DNA of 64,000 nucleotides from Marinobacterium_D sp050908845 (GCF_050908845.1 NZ_CP194171.1:3596001-3660000); one strand, 5' to 3'. Shown: positions 36,399 to 45,848, numbered from the stretch's first letter. Numbers and translations are program-made. The notes: generated by a model not told the origin, from the letters alone.

Positions 36399-37583
36399 TC
36401 AGACGCGTTCGAACAGCGCCGCGATCCCCTGACCGCCACCGATACAGAGGCTGACAACGGCGTAGCGACCATTGATTCGGTTCAGCTCATACAGCGCTTT
36501 CACAGTGATGGCGGCACCGGTGGCGCCAATGGGATGACCCAGAGAGATGCCGCTGCCGTTCGGGTTCACCCGCTCGCGGGGCAGATCCAGCTGCTGGCAC
36601 ACGGCCAGGGCCTGAGCCGCAAACGCCTCGTTAACCTCGTAGACATCGATATCGGTAACACCCAGGTTGTTGCGCTCCAGCACTTCGCTGATCGCCGGCA
36701 CCGGGCCTATTCCCATGATCTTCGGATCCACACCGACCACGGAGTAATCCACCAGGCGCGCCATCGCTTTCACGCCCTGGGCTTCTGCCTCTTCACGATC
36801 CATCATCACCAGAGCGGCGGCGGCGTCGTTCATGCCGGAGGCGTTACCCGCGGTCACCGTGCCATCCTTCTTGAACACCGGTTTCAGGCCTGCCAGATCG
36901 TCCCGGGTGCAGTTGAAACGTACATGTTCATCGGTATCGAACTGGGTCGGGCCCTTGCGTCCCTTGATCTCGATCGGAAGGATCTGCTCCTTGAAATAGC
37001 CCTGCTCGATGGCGTTCTGGGCACGGTTGTGACTCAGTGTCGCCAGTTCATCCTGCTGCTCGCGGGTGATGCCATACTTCTCGGCCACGTTTTCAGCGGT
37101 CACACCCATGTGGATATTGTTGAACGGGCAATGCAGTGCACCGACCACCGGATCAAGCATGACGCCATCGCCCATGCGCTGACCGAAACGGGCATTAGGC
37201 AGCTGGTACGGCGCCCGGCTCATCGATTCGGCGCCACCGGCGATAACCGCTTTGGAGACACCCAGCTCGATCTGCTGGGCAGCGCTCAGTACCGCCTGCA
37301 GGCCGCTGCCACACAGACGGTTAACCCCCATGGCCGGCGTCGTTTCCGGTACACCGGCATTAACGGCAGCTACACGGGCCAGGTAAGCGTCGCGCGGCTC
37401 GCTTGGCAATACATTACCGAAAACGCTCTGACCGACGGACGCCGGATCGATACCGGCACGCTTGATCGCTTCCTCTGCTACCAGGCTTGCCAGCACATGG
37501 GGCGCATGGCCTTTCAGGCTGCCACCGTAGGCACCGATAGCTGTACGAACACCACTGACGACGACGACTTCACGTTTCTGCAT
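36399..37583 (-). CDS. Acetyl-CoA C-acyltransferase (thiolase, FadA/BktB-like)
   Basis: A 394-residue thiolase. Catalytic set: nucleophile Cys91 in NRLCGSGLQAV, His350 in LGHPIGATGA and Cys380 in CIGGGQGIA, plus the N-A-S-G-M-N-D loop (TAGNASGMNDAAAA). It cleaves 3-ketoacyl-CoA in beta-oxidation or, in reverse, makes acetoacetyl-CoA for polyhydroxyalkanoate synthesis. Similarity of the pattern is to the BktB/acetyl-CoA acetyltransferase group more than to classical FadA, but position just before fadB points to beta-oxidation. Divergent from the AraC regulator at 37817, which may control it. Confidence 0.93.
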   Translation of the reverse strand: MQKREVVVVSGVRTAIGAYGGSLKGHAPHVLASLVAEEAIKRAGIDPASVGQSVFGNVLPSEPRDAYLARVAAVNAGVPETTPAMGVNRLCGSGLQAVLSAAQQIELGVSKAVIAGGAESMSRAPYQLPNARFGQRMGDGVMLDPVVGALHCPFNNIHMGVTAENVAEKYGITREQQDELATLSHNRAQNAIEQGYFKEQILPIEIKGRKGPTQFDTDEHVRFNCTRDDLAGLKPVFKKDGTVTAGNASGMNDAAAALVMMDREEAEAQGVKAMARLVDYSVVGVDPKIMGIGPVPAISEVLERNNLGVTDIDVYEVNEAFAAQALAVCQQLDLPRERVNPNGSGISLGHPIGATGAAITVKALYELNRINGRYAVVSLCIGGGQGIAALFERV

Positions 37584-37816
37584 GGGACCCTTCCTTCTTA
37601 TTTTTTCCTGCTCTGCGGTGTGGAACGCAGTGCTGTCAGGCTTGATTTATTGTTGCTGCGGGAGCGGACTGCTCTCCGATTTAGGGTCTAGTTTCGGCGG
37701 GAGGGGCTGTTTCAACAATAACGAAAGAAGCCAGATACCTAACATATTCGGACAACTGTTTTATAATTAGCCGATCAGGCCTGCGCACCGCCAAACGCCA
37801 CAACCGGACCCCGGAC

Positions 37817-38821
37817 ATGAAAAGCGAACGCCACTCCGTATCGATACACTTTGCCACCACGCTAGTCGCCGCCGCCAAACGGCAGGGACTCGATCACCAT
37901 CAATTGCTGCATGATGCGGGACTTAACGAGCAACTGCTGACACAACCCAATCTGCGCATCACACCGCTTCAATTGAGCCGATTGACGCAGGGTTTATGGA
38001 AAAAAGCGGATGATGAGTTTCTCTGCATGGGCAGCAGGCCTTCGCGGGTTGGCGTCTTCGCACTGGTGGCCATGCATCTGGTGCACTGCCCCAACCTGCG
38101 CTCTGTCTATAAGCGCTTCTCGCAGTACTACAACCTGATTGCCGACGCCCTGGAGCTGGAGTTCAAGGTGGGTGATCAATACTCGACGCTCTCGCTCAGA
38201 CTGACAGAACCGGACAAAGACCCGGACTACACCCTGCGCGAGTTTCTACTCCTGCTGCTGCACCGTTTTCCGAGCTGGCTGATCGGGCAGATCATTCCCC
38301 TGGAACGGGTTACATTCGATTTTCCGCTGCCCGCACATGCAGCGGAGCACCGGCTCATGTTTCCCTGCCGTACCGAGTATGAACAGCCCGCCAACTGTCT
38401 GGTGTTCGATAATGCCCTGCTTGATGCGCCGGTGGTGCAAACCTCGCGCACCCTGAGCCCATACCTGCGCTCCCTGCCTCTGGACTGGTTCAAGCGTCAG
38501 GCCTATTACCCGGTCTACACCCGGCGTGTCATCGACTACCTGGAGGACAGTACGGAGATAGCCACCGCCAGCATGGATGAGATTGCGGACGGACTTCATA
38601 TGACCTCTCGAAATCTGCGGCGAAAATTAACGGCCGAGGGGGTCAGCTTTCAGGAGCTCAAGGACAAAGTGCGACGGGATGCCGCCATCCATTATCTGAG
38701 CCAGCCCAACCTGGGGGTGGCCGAAATAGCCCGCAAACTGGGCTTTTCCGAGCCCACCGCCTTCACCCGCGCGTTCAAACAGTGGACCGGTGTTTCCCCC
38801 AGCCTCTACAGGCGTCACTGA
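37817..38821 (+). CDS. AraC family regulator (Arabinose_bd N-terminus)
   Basis: A 334-residue regulator. N-terminal ligand domain of the Arabinose_bd type (residues about 20-200); C-terminal double HTH, with MDEIADGLHMTSRNLRRKL as first helix-turn-helix and the family signature GVAEIARKLGFSEPTAFTRAF plus WTGVSPSLYR. It is divergent from the thiolase-fadB genes across a 230-bp gap. By position it is the best candidate local regulator of beta-oxidation here; ligand probably an acyl or hydroxyacyl compound (inference). The ribosome site is weak. Confidence 0.9.
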   Translation: MKSERHSVSIHFATTLVAAAKRQGLDHHQLLHDAGLNEQLLTQPNLRITPLQLSRLTQGLWKKADDEFLCMGSRPSRVGVFALVAMHLVHCPNLRSVYKRFSQYYNLIADALELEFKVGDQYSTLSLRLTEPDKDPDYTLREFLLLLLHRFPSWLIGQIIPLERVTFDFPLPAHAAEHRLMFPCRTEYEQPANCLVFDNALLDAPVVQTSRTLSPYLRSLPLDWFKRQAYYPVYTRRVIDYLEDSTEIATASMDEIADGLHMTSRNLRRKLTAEGVSFQELKDKVRRDAAIHYLSQPNLGVAEIARKLGFSEPTAFTRAFKQWTGVSPSLYRRH

Positions 38822-38896
38822 ACGGGTTAACGCCCAGAGCCCGACGCACGCATAATCAGGCTTAGCAGTGTGCGCTGCGACCGTTTACCCGGCACC

Positions 38897-39148
38897 TCAG
38901 TAACCGAGGTTAAACCAGGACCCCCCCTGTCCCATCACCACGACAGCACTGGTATGCGGTTGATGCTCGTTGTTGGGGATAAAGCCAGCCCGCGCCAGGG
39001 CGGTAAATGCGAGGATTACGGCGAACAGCCGCAGAGCGGAGAAGAGCCGGCTGCCGGCGTTACGCCGGTGCGGTTTATGCGTCTTACGCAGTGTATCTGA
39101 AGAGCTATAACGCGTTGACGCAGCTGCGCCCGGGATCAATCTATTCAT
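38897..39148 (-). CDS. Small hypothetical protein with one hydrophobic helix
   Basis: An 83-residue frame whose ATG has GAAGGT at 7-nt spacing. It holds a basic N-terminus and one hydrophobic helix (LFSALRLFAVILAFTALA), then a Gly/Trp-rich tail; it could be a small membrane or secreted protein. No family recognised. It lies in a 600-bp gap between the AraC and TetR genes, which otherwise shows nothing supportable. Could be chance. Confidence 0.35.
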   Translation of the reverse strand: MNRLIPGAAASTRYSSSDTLRKTHKPHRRNAGSRLFSALRLFAVILAFTALARAGFIPNNEHQPHTSAVVVMGQGGSWFNLGY

Positions 39149-39419
39149 TTCAGCACCTTCGTTATTATTTTTTTAAAGGGCAGATATCGATCAGCGCCAG
39201 GGGGCGTGACAGGCAACCAGTCTAGGCGCCTATGCGGCAGGCTCTCTTGACATTAGCTGTCATTCGGTTGACCAAAAGCGACAATTAACGCCGACTCACG
39301 CCCGCTTGCGCAGTGATGCAGAGAAGTGCTGAAAAAGATGCACCGGGGCAGTAAAACTCAAAAAGGAAAACAGGCCCCAGACAAAGACATGGTGGACCTG
39401 GCAGGAAAAGCCTTTGCGG

Positions 39420-40022
39420 TCAGGGCGTTATCAGGTCGACCACCGTATCGGCAACCTCTTCCAGCTCCTGGGGTTCGGCGTAAACTCCATCGATCAGCAA
39501 ACGGGCCAGGCCATGCATGGCCGCCCAGCCCGCCTGCGCCGTCTTTAACGCCGAGTGCTGGCTGGAAAGCACGCCCTGCTGCTGCATCCGCTCCACCAGA
39601 TCCACCCACAGACGGAAACTGCCCCTGGAGATCTGCCGTAGCGAAGGCGTAGGCTCGCCCCGTTTCCAGATCTCTTTTCCGTACATCAGATCGTAGGTCT
39701 CGGCGTTTTCATGGGCAAAGCGGATATAGGTACGTACCCAGTTGCGAAACAGGACTTTTCCCTGTTGCGGAGCCGCCTCAACGAGAATCTCGTTGACCAT
39801 GCGGTCCTGGGTTTCAAACCCCTTTTCCGCAATCGCACAGAGCAGCGCATTCTTGTCCTTGAAGTGGTGATAAGGCGCCATTCGCGATACCCCCACCTGG
39901 TCGGCGAGACGCCGCATCGACAGGCCATCCACCCCCACATCGTTAATGATCGCGTCAGCGGCGCTCAGCAGCGCCTGGCGCAGATCGCCGTGGTGATAGG
40001 GCTTGGTCGAGGGTTTAGTCAT
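39420..40022 (-). CDS. TetR family regulator (WHG-type C-terminus)
   Basis: A 200-residue repressor. HTH at residues about 28-52 (LSMRRLADQVGVSRMAPYHHF), followed by an effector domain with the WHG-like segment (AHENAETYDLMYGKEIW). It is divergent from fadH across 167 bp that carry four evenly placed TTGACG sites including a perfect palindrome; these probably are its operators, so it would repress both itself and fadH until a fatty acid or acyl-CoA is present. This fits the role of TetR regulators of lipid metabolism (inference). Confidence 0.9.
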   Translation of the reverse strand: MTKPSTKPYHHGDLRQALLSAADAIINDVGVDGLSMRRLADQVGVSRMAPYHHFKDKNALLCAIAEKGFETQDRMVNEILVEAAPQQGKVLFRNWVRTYIRFAHENAETYDLMYGKEIWKRGEPTPSLRQISRGSFRLWVDLVERMQQQGVLSSQHSALKTAQAGWAAMHGLARLLIDGVYAEPQELEEVADTVVDLITP

Positions 40023-40044
40023 GGTTCTGGCCGCTGGATAGCTT

Positions 40045-40125
40045 TTGACGAAACTTTAAATAGAAAACTTGACGAAACTTTAAACAGCGAACTTGACGGC
40101 GTCAAGTTTGGGCGCTAACTTGACG
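40045..40125. promoter_or_regulatory. Tandem TTGACG operator array (TetR/fadH divergent region)
   Basis: A 16-bp sequence starting TTGACGAAAC occurs exactly twice (40045-40060, 40069-40084; period 24). The next unit is a perfect palindrome AACTTGACG-G-CGTCAAGTT (40090-40108) and a fourth half-site AACTTGACG is at 40117-40125. TTGACG starts at 40045, 40069, 40093 and 40120. The array sits between the two divergent start codons, as expected for TetR binding. Confidence 0.6.
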
Positions 40126-40189
40126 CTGTAAAGATAACGACAACAAGAAACGATCGATAAGGCGATTACCGCCCCGAGAGGCTCCCGAT

Positions 40190-42220
40190 ATGACCACACA
40201 CCGCTACCCGCACCTGATGGCTCCCCTGGATCTGGGCTTTACCACCCTGAAAAACCGGGTGTTGATGGGCTCGATGCACACCAACCTGGAAGAGGTTTCC
40301 GAAGGCTTCGATAAACTGGCCAGCTTCTACGCTGCCCGCGCCCGTGGCGGAGTCGGTCTGATTGTCACCGGCGGTATCTCCCCCAATGAAGAGGGGGTGG
40401 TGTTCCAGGGTGCGGCGAAAATGGACGATGAAGCCGAGCTGGATAACCACCGCCTGATCACAGACGCAGTGCATGAAGCCGGCGGCAAGATCTGCATGCA
40501 GCTGCTGCACGCCGGCCGCTATGCCGCCACACCCGCAGCCGTGGCTCCGTCGGCACTGCAGGCCCCGATCAGCCGCTTTTGCCCCCATGAACTCAGCGAT
40601 GCGGAGGTCGAAAAACAGATCGACGACTATGCCCGCGCCGCCAAGCTCGCCCAGCAGGCCGGTTATGACGGCGTCGAACTCATGGGTTCGGAAGGCTATC
40701 TGATCAACCAGTTCCTGGCCGCGCGAACCAATAAACGCGACGACCGCTGGGGCGGGAGCTACCCGAACCGCATGCGTTTCCCGCTTGAAGTGATCCGTCG
40801 TGTGCGTGAGCGTGTCGGCGACCAGTTCATCCTGATCTATCGCCTGTCGATGCTCGACCTGGTCGAAAATGGCAGCACCTGGGACGAGGTCCTGACCCTG
40901 GCCAAGGCCGTCGAGCAGGCCGGCGTCAGCATCATTAACACCGGCATCGGCTGGCATGAGGCGCGGGTACCCACCATCGCCTCCAGTGTGCCCCGCGCCG
41001 CCTTTACCGGCGTGACCGCCAAGCTGCGCGCCGAGGTCAAAGTGCCGCTGATCACCTGCAACCGCATCAACACACCGGAGGTGGGCGAGCAGGCCATCGC
41101 CGCCGGCCATGCGGATATGATCTCCATGGCACGACCGTTTCTGGCCGATCCCGACTTCGTTGCCAAGGCAGCCGATGGCCGGAGTGATGAAATAAACACC
41201 TGTATCGGCTGTAACCAGGGCTGCCTCGACCATGTTTTCGAGGGCAAGATGACCACCTGCCTGGTCAACCCCCTGGCCTGTCGGGAGTATGAGCCGGAAC
41301 CCCTCCCGGCCGAGACAGCGCGACGTATCGCTGTCGTTGGCGCAGGCCCGGCCGGAATGATGGTGGCAGCGGTGGCGGCCGAGCGTGGCCACCGCGTGAC
41401 CCTGTTTGAATCCCGTACCAGCCTTGGTGGCGAGTTCGAGATAGCCGCCCGCATCCCCGGCAAGGAGGAGTTCTACGAGACCCTGCGTTATTACGAAAAG
41501 CGCTTCGAAAACGCCGGTGTCGAAGTACGACTTGGCCAGACCGCCGACAGGGATCAACTGCTGCAGGGCGGCTTCGACGATGTGGTTATCGCCACCGGTG
41601 TACGCCCCTGGACTCCCCCTATTCCGGGTATCCAGGACGCACAAATCCTCGATTACCTGGACGTACTGGAGCACGGCAAGCCGGTGGGCAAACGGGTGGC
41701 GATTATCGGCGCCGGTCCGATCGGCTTTGATGTAGCCGAGTACCTGACCGAACCGGACGACCATGTACACCAGGGCAAGGAAGGATTCATGGCCGAATGG
41801 GGCGTGGATGCAAGCTTCGAGAGCCGCGGCGGCCTTATCGAGCCGCAACCGACTCCGAGCGTTGACCGCCAGATCCACATGCTGGAAGTCCGGGATGTGA
41901 AGGTCGGCTCGGAGCTGAGCAAAACCACCGGCTGGATCCACCGCGAGGTACTGAAAAAGCGCAACGTAGCGATGTGGGGCGGCGTAACGTTCAAACAGGT
42001 GGATACCCACCGCATCAGCCTTGAGCACCGCGGCGAAGACAAAGTACTCGATGTGGATACGGTGATTGTCTGCGCTGGTCAACGTTCCCGTGACGATCTG
42101 GGCAGCCAGCTGGAAGGAACCGACATCAACCTGCACCGCATCGGCGCTGCCAGAGACAGCCGTGGTATGGATGCCAAACTGGCCTTTGCCGAGGCCCTGG
42201 AATTAGCCGGAAAGCTCTGA
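40190..42220 (+). CDS. fadH: 2,4-dienoyl-CoA reductase (NADPH)
   Basis: A 676-residue three-domain enzyme removing double bonds in beta-oxidation of unsaturated fatty acids. Residues about 1-330: old-yellow-enzyme FMN barrel (MGSMHTNLEE, QLLHAGRYA, SEGYLINQFL, RDDRWGGSYPNRMRFPLEV). Then the 4Fe-4S ligands CIGCNQGCLDHVF...C (about residues 342-360). Residues about 375-676: FAD/NADPH domains (IAVVGAGPAGMMVAAVA; VAIIGAGPIGFDVAEYL). Length matches E. coli FadH (672). Divergent from the TetR regulator. Confidence 0.94.
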   Translation: MTTHRYPHLMAPLDLGFTTLKNRVLMGSMHTNLEEVSEGFDKLASFYAARARGGVGLIVTGGISPNEEGVVFQGAAKMDDEAELDNHRLITDAVHEAGGKICMQLLHAGRYAATPAAVAPSALQAPISRFCPHELSDAEVEKQIDDYARAAKLAQQAGYDGVELMGSEGYLINQFLAARTNKRDDRWGGSYPNRMRFPLEVIRRVRERVGDQFILIYRLSMLDLVENGSTWDEVLTLAKAVEQAGVSIINTGIGWHEARVPTIASSVPRAAFTGVTAKLRAEVKVPLITCNRINTPEVGEQAIAAGHADMISMARPFLADPDFVAKAADGRSDEINTCIGCNQGCLDHVFEGKMTTCLVNPLACREYEPEPLPAETARRIAVVGAGPAGMMVAAVAAERGHRVTLFESRTSLGGEFEIAARIPGKEEFYETLRYYEKRFENAGVEVRLGQTADRDQLLQGGFDDVVIATGVRPWTPPIPGIQDAQILDYLDVLEHGKPVGKRVAIIGAGPIGFDVAEYLTEPDDHVHQGKEGFMAEWGVDASFESRGGLIEPQPTPSVDRQIHMLEVRDVKVGSELSKTTGWIHREVLKKRNVAMWGGVTFKQVDTHRISLEHRGEDKVLDVDTVIVCAGQRSRDDLGSQLEGTDINLHRIGAARDSRGMDAKLAFAEALELAGKL

Positions 42221-42834
42221 CCCAGCCCTGATACCAGTGGCCAGGGATAGGCCAACAACTGAGTGAAACAGGGACGTTTCACGGTTTATTTAACACTCTG
42301 CCTTCGGCGTACTCACCGAAGGACCGCCCCTTTCCGACCCACCTCATCCAAAACGCCAGCAAACCAATAACCTGTCGCCAAAAGCGTCGAAATCCGCAGC
42401 AAAATCGACAAAAACCACCACCCTAAATCCACACAGTTAATCTGTGTTCCAAGCATAATATGTCAAGCAGGCTGCGCATTTTATCAAGCAGCGCCTGGCC
42501 TTCGTCCCTAAAGTCATAGGCAAGTCGCAACAGGTCAGCCCCCCGCTTCAATACAGGCTGACCCGGACCAGAAAGAGGATTGGAAGTGCTCTCCCCGAAT
42601 GTGGACGGCTTTCCTCTCAAGGCTCCAGAACATAATAAAAAGACGTGACCAGATGCGAACCGATATAAGCCTCAACACCCGACCAGTCGGTGTCATTCAA
42701 ATCCCCAACCGAGGGGGCAGCGTTCCTTTCCCCGAGGAGCCCAACCGCCTCGACCCTAGTAGTGAACCCACAGGCGTTCGCACGCCGACCACAGCCGAAC
42801 ACTTTCCGTCATAAAAAAAACAAGTGAGGAAAAG
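42221..42834. other. Gene-free interval / long 5' leader of the DUF1302 gene
   Basis: No convincing gene in 614 bp. A short inverted repeat ACACAG-TTAAT-CTGTGT lies at 42431-42447 and an AT-rich run near 42451-42461 could hold a promoter, but no well-spaced -35/-10 pair is clear. I recognise no riboswitch. Confidence 0.4.
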
Positions 42835-44427
42835 ATGATGAATCACCTTAGCTCCAGGCCAGGGCGAGCAAAGTTCAAACGCAAGCCACTGAGCCTGCGC
42901 ATCGCCCAGGCAGCCTTTGCCGGCTCTCTGGCTCTTGCCGCTGCACCTCAGGCCTACGCGCTCAACTTTACTACCGACAGCGGCCTGTCCATCGACCTGG
43001 ATACCACCCTTGGTTACAACGTCCAGTGGCGCCGGGAAAGCCAGGACCCGAATGTTCAGGACTTCGGCGGCCTGGGTTTCCTGGTCAACGATGGCAACAA
43101 CAACTTCGACAAGGGTGATATGACCCAGAACCAGGTCAATTTCAGTTCCGACCTGGATATCAACTACGGCGCTGGCGGTGTCTTTGCCCGCGCACGCGGC
43201 TGGTACGACGAGGTCTACGATGACGACAGCCTGGCCGTGGCTGATTACCAGCAGGATGGTATAGACGAGCACAAATCCAAGATCGAACTGCAGGATCTGT
43301 TCTGGTACCACGGCTTCGATATGGGTGATCAGTACCTGAGCCTGCGTGTCGGTGAACAGGTGGTCAACTGGGGTGAAAGTCTGTTTATCCAGGGCGGTAT
43401 CTCCACCGCCATGGGTCCGCTGGATGCGACCAAGGCGAGTTCCCCGGGTACTGCGCTGAAGGATATCTTCATGCCGATCGGCCAGGTCTACGGTGAACTG
43501 GCAATTAACGACGTTCTTTCTGTTGGCGCCTACTACCAGTATGACTGGGAAGAGACCCGTATCGATGCGCCTGGCACTTACTTCAACATCCTGAACGGTC
43601 TGGGTCAGGAATCGGTTGGTGATACCTTCGCCGGCATGCCGGTCACTGAAAACACCCCGGATAAGGGTCAGTACGGCGTAGCCCTGCGTTATCTCGCAGA
43701 AGACCTTAACAGCACCGAGTTTGGCTTTTACTACCTCAACTACAACGATTTTACACCGGGTCTGCAGGTGTTCTCCGCCGCCACGCCCAGCCCTACAGGC
43801 TCATCGTCCAACCTCAATCATGAATACTTCGAGGACATCGACCTTTACGGCATGAGCTTTGGCACCGTATTCGGTGACATGAACGTCAGCGGCGAGATCT
43901 CCTACCGCGACGGTATTCCGGTGCGTGTGGAAGCACCCGGATTCCTCTTCGTGCCCGGCGAAGCAATGCAGGCACAGGTATCCGGTATCTATATTTTCCC
44001 GCAGAACCCGCTGGCGGACACGCTGACTTTCACCGGCGAGGTGGCCTACAACCGCCTGATGGATATCGACTACGCGGGTGGCAAGGATAGCCTGCACTCG
44101 TCGAAGGATAACAGTGGTGCCAGTGCCGTACTCAGCCTGAAAGCCAGCTACCTGAATCTGGTAGGTGGTTTGGATATGGATATAACAGGTACCTACCGTA
44201 ACGACTTTGACGGTCGCTCTCCGGTGGAATTCACCTTCACCGAAGGTACTGAGCAGTTCGCACTCAAGACCGACTTTACCTACCTGGGCCAGCATAAGTT
44301 CGGCGCCAGTTATGTCTGGTATCTCACCGATACCGATGACGTGATCGACAAGTTTGGCGGCCTCTCCTTCGGCCACCTCAATGCCGACCGCGACTACTTC
44401 GCCGCCTACTACAAATACACGTTCTAA
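42835..44427 (+). CDS. DUF1302 family outer-membrane protein
   Basis: A 530-residue protein with a signal peptide (long basic start, then FAGSLALAAAPQAYA) and a beta-rich remainder with alternating aromatic/polar strands and C-terminal YKYTF, a terminal Phe typical of outer-membrane barrels. DUF1302 features: VNWGESLFIQGGI and FGFYYLNYNDFTPG. Function is not known; it is regularly paired with DUF1329, as here. It starts the DUF1302-DUF1329-YCF48-MMPL block and likely forms its outer-membrane component (inference). Confidence 0.88.
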   Translation: MMNHLSSRPGRAKFKRKPLSLRIAQAAFAGSLALAAAPQAYALNFTTDSGLSIDLDTTLGYNVQWRRESQDPNVQDFGGLGFLVNDGNNNFDKGDMTQNQVNFSSDLDINYGAGGVFARARGWYDEVYDDDSLAVADYQQDGIDEHKSKIELQDLFWYHGFDMGDQYLSLRVGEQVVNWGESLFIQGGISTAMGPLDATKASSPGTALKDIFMPIGQVYGELAINDVLSVGAYYQYDWEETRIDAPGTYFNILNGLGQESVGDTFAGMPVTENTPDKGQYGVALRYLAEDLNSTEFGFYYLNYNDFTPGLQVFSAATPSPTGSSSNLNHEYFEDIDLYGMSFGTVFGDMNVSGEISYRDGIPVRVEAPGFLFVPGEAMQAQVSGIYIFPQNPLADTLTFTGEVAYNRLMDIDYAGGKDSLHSSKDNSGASAVLSLKASYLNLVGGLDMDITGTYRNDFDGRSPVEFTFTEGTEQFALKTDFTYLGQHKFGASYVWYLTDTDDVIDKFGGLSFGHLNADRDYFAAYYKYTF

Positions 44428-44448
44428 ATCATAAACCTATAAAAAAAA

Positions 44449-44464
44449 TCGGGCTCAAGCCCGA
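44449..44464 (+). promoter_or_regulatory. Hairpin overlapping the DUF1329 ribosome site
   Basis: Perfect 7-bp arms TCGGGCT/AGCCCGA around CA, preceded by eight A. The last two bases of the hairpin are the first two of the GAGGAG ribosome site (44463-44468), so folding would compete with initiation. It could also work as a weak terminator or 3'-end stabiliser. Confidence 0.5.
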
Positions 44465-44472
44465 GGAGACAG

Positions 44473-45837
44473 ATGATGAACTTGAAACGTACTCTCCTGA
44501 CCGCCAGCATCGCCGCTATCGCCCTCAACGCAGGCTCTGCCCTGGCGGCTGTCAGTGCCGAAGAAGCAGCCAAGCTGGGTGAGCAACTGACCCCCTTTGG
44601 CGCCGAGCGTGCCGGTAACGGCAGCGATATCCCTGAGTGGACCGGTGGCCTGACCACGCCCCCTGCCGGTTACACCGCCGGCGGCAACCTGGTGGATCCT
44701 TTCGCCGATGAAAAGCCGCTCTACACGGTGACCGCCGATAACTACAAGGAATACGCCGATCTTCTGTCCGACGGCCAGAAAGCGCTGTTCGAGAAGAAAC
44801 CGACCTTCAAGATGAACGTCTATCCGACGCATCGTACCGCACCGATACCGGACTGGATCGCCAAAAACACCTACAGCAATGCGCTGAATGCGCAGCTGAC
44901 AACTGACGGCAACGGCGTGACCAACGCCTACGGCGGCATCCCCTTCCCGATTCCGCAGAACGGTAAAGAGGCGATCTGGAACCACACCCTGCGCTGGTAC
45001 GGTGAGGGTAAGGACGCAACCTATGAGAGCGCCACGGTCTACGCCAACGGCTCGCGCACCATCACCGCCGGCCAGCTGATCGAAACCTACCCGTATTACT
45101 ACAAGGAAGGTGATCTCAACACCTTTAACGGCAACGTGATTCAGCTGATGCTGGAATATTCACTGCCGACCCGACGCAAGGGTGAAGTCACCCTGGTACG
45201 CGACCCGGTCAACGCCAATGAAGAGCCGCGCCAGGCCTGGCAGTACATCCCCGGTCAGCGTCGCGTGCGTCGTGCTCCTACCATCGCGTTCGATACGCCG
45301 GATCCGGGCTCCAACGGCCTGACCACCTATGACCAGGCGTTCATGTTCAACGGTTCTCCGGAGCGCTTCAACTGGGAGCTGATCGGCAAGAAAGAGATGC
45401 TGGTGCCCTACAACTCCTACAAGTTCCTGACGGCTCACAGCAAGGGCACGCCGATGGAGGAGATCGCCCAGGCCGAGCATACCAACACCGATCTGGAGCG
45501 CTGGGAGAAACACCGCGTCTGGGTGGTTGAAGCCACACTGCGTGAAGACAGCCGCCATATCTACGGCAAGCGCCGCTTCTACCTGGACGAGGACTCCTGG
45601 TTCGCACTGATGGCCGACATGTACGACGGCCGCGGTGAGCTCTGGCGCTACGGCCACTCACACCCGGTCGCGCTGTACGCCGATGGCAACATCATTGCGC
45701 GTGCACTCACCAACTACGATCTGCAGTCCGGTGACTACGCGATGCAGGAGTATGACGTGATCCCTTACTCCACCGTCGCCACCAAGGACGACAGTTTCTA
45801 CACCCCGCAGACGGTGCGCCAGATGGCACGCCGCTAA
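44473..45837 (+). CDS. DUF1329 family periplasmic/outer-membrane-associated protein
   Basis: A 454-residue protein with a cleavable signal peptide (LLTASIAAIALNAGSALA). DUF1329 elements: the mature N-terminus with PFGAERAGNGSDIPEWTGG, DEKPLYTVTADNY, MNVYPTHRTAPIPDW, and RRVRRAPTIAFDTPD with FNWELIGKKEMLVPYNSY. The family has a LolA-like fold (known from annotation of related proteins), suggesting carriage of a lipid-like molecule through the periplasm. Two ATGs (44473, 44476) are possible; both are near GAGGAG. Ends in a terminator, but the following genes are close and on the same strand. Confidence 0.88.
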   Translation: MMNLKRTLLTASIAAIALNAGSALAAVSAEEAAKLGEQLTPFGAERAGNGSDIPEWTGGLTTPPAGYTAGGNLVDPFADEKPLYTVTADNYKEYADLLSDGQKALFEKKPTFKMNVYPTHRTAPIPDWIAKNTYSNALNAQLTTDGNGVTNAYGGIPFPIPQNGKEAIWNHTLRWYGEGKDATYESATVYANGSRTITAGQLIETYPYYYKEGDLNTFNGNVIQLMLEYSLPTRRKGEVTLVRDPVNANEEPRQAWQYIPGQRRVRRAPTIAFDTPDPGSNGLTTYDQAFMFNGSPERFNWELIGKKEMLVPYNSYKFLTAHSKGTPMEEIAQAEHTNTDLERWEKHRVWVVEATLREDSRHIYGKRRFYLDEDSWFALMADMYDGRGELWRYGHSHPVALYADGNIIARALTNYDLQSGDYAMQEYDVIPYSTVATKDDSFYTPQTVRQMARR

Positions 45838-45848
45838 GCAAAAACAAC

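Noticed and set aside
36233..36472. N-terminal extension of fadB by 80 codons
   Set aside because: Contains the T-run terminator and no homologous sequence; the ATG at 36232 has a good ribosome site and gives the family length.
40166..42136. 656-codon open frame on the minus strand opposite fadH
   Set aside because: Exactly antisense to a well-recognised enzyme; arises from GC-rich codon use. No ribosome site and no protein-like motif pattern.
42599..42814. 71-codon frame in the leader of the DUF1302 gene
   Set aside because: Not preceded by a ribosome site and of non-coding-like composition (many Pro/Asn/Thr).
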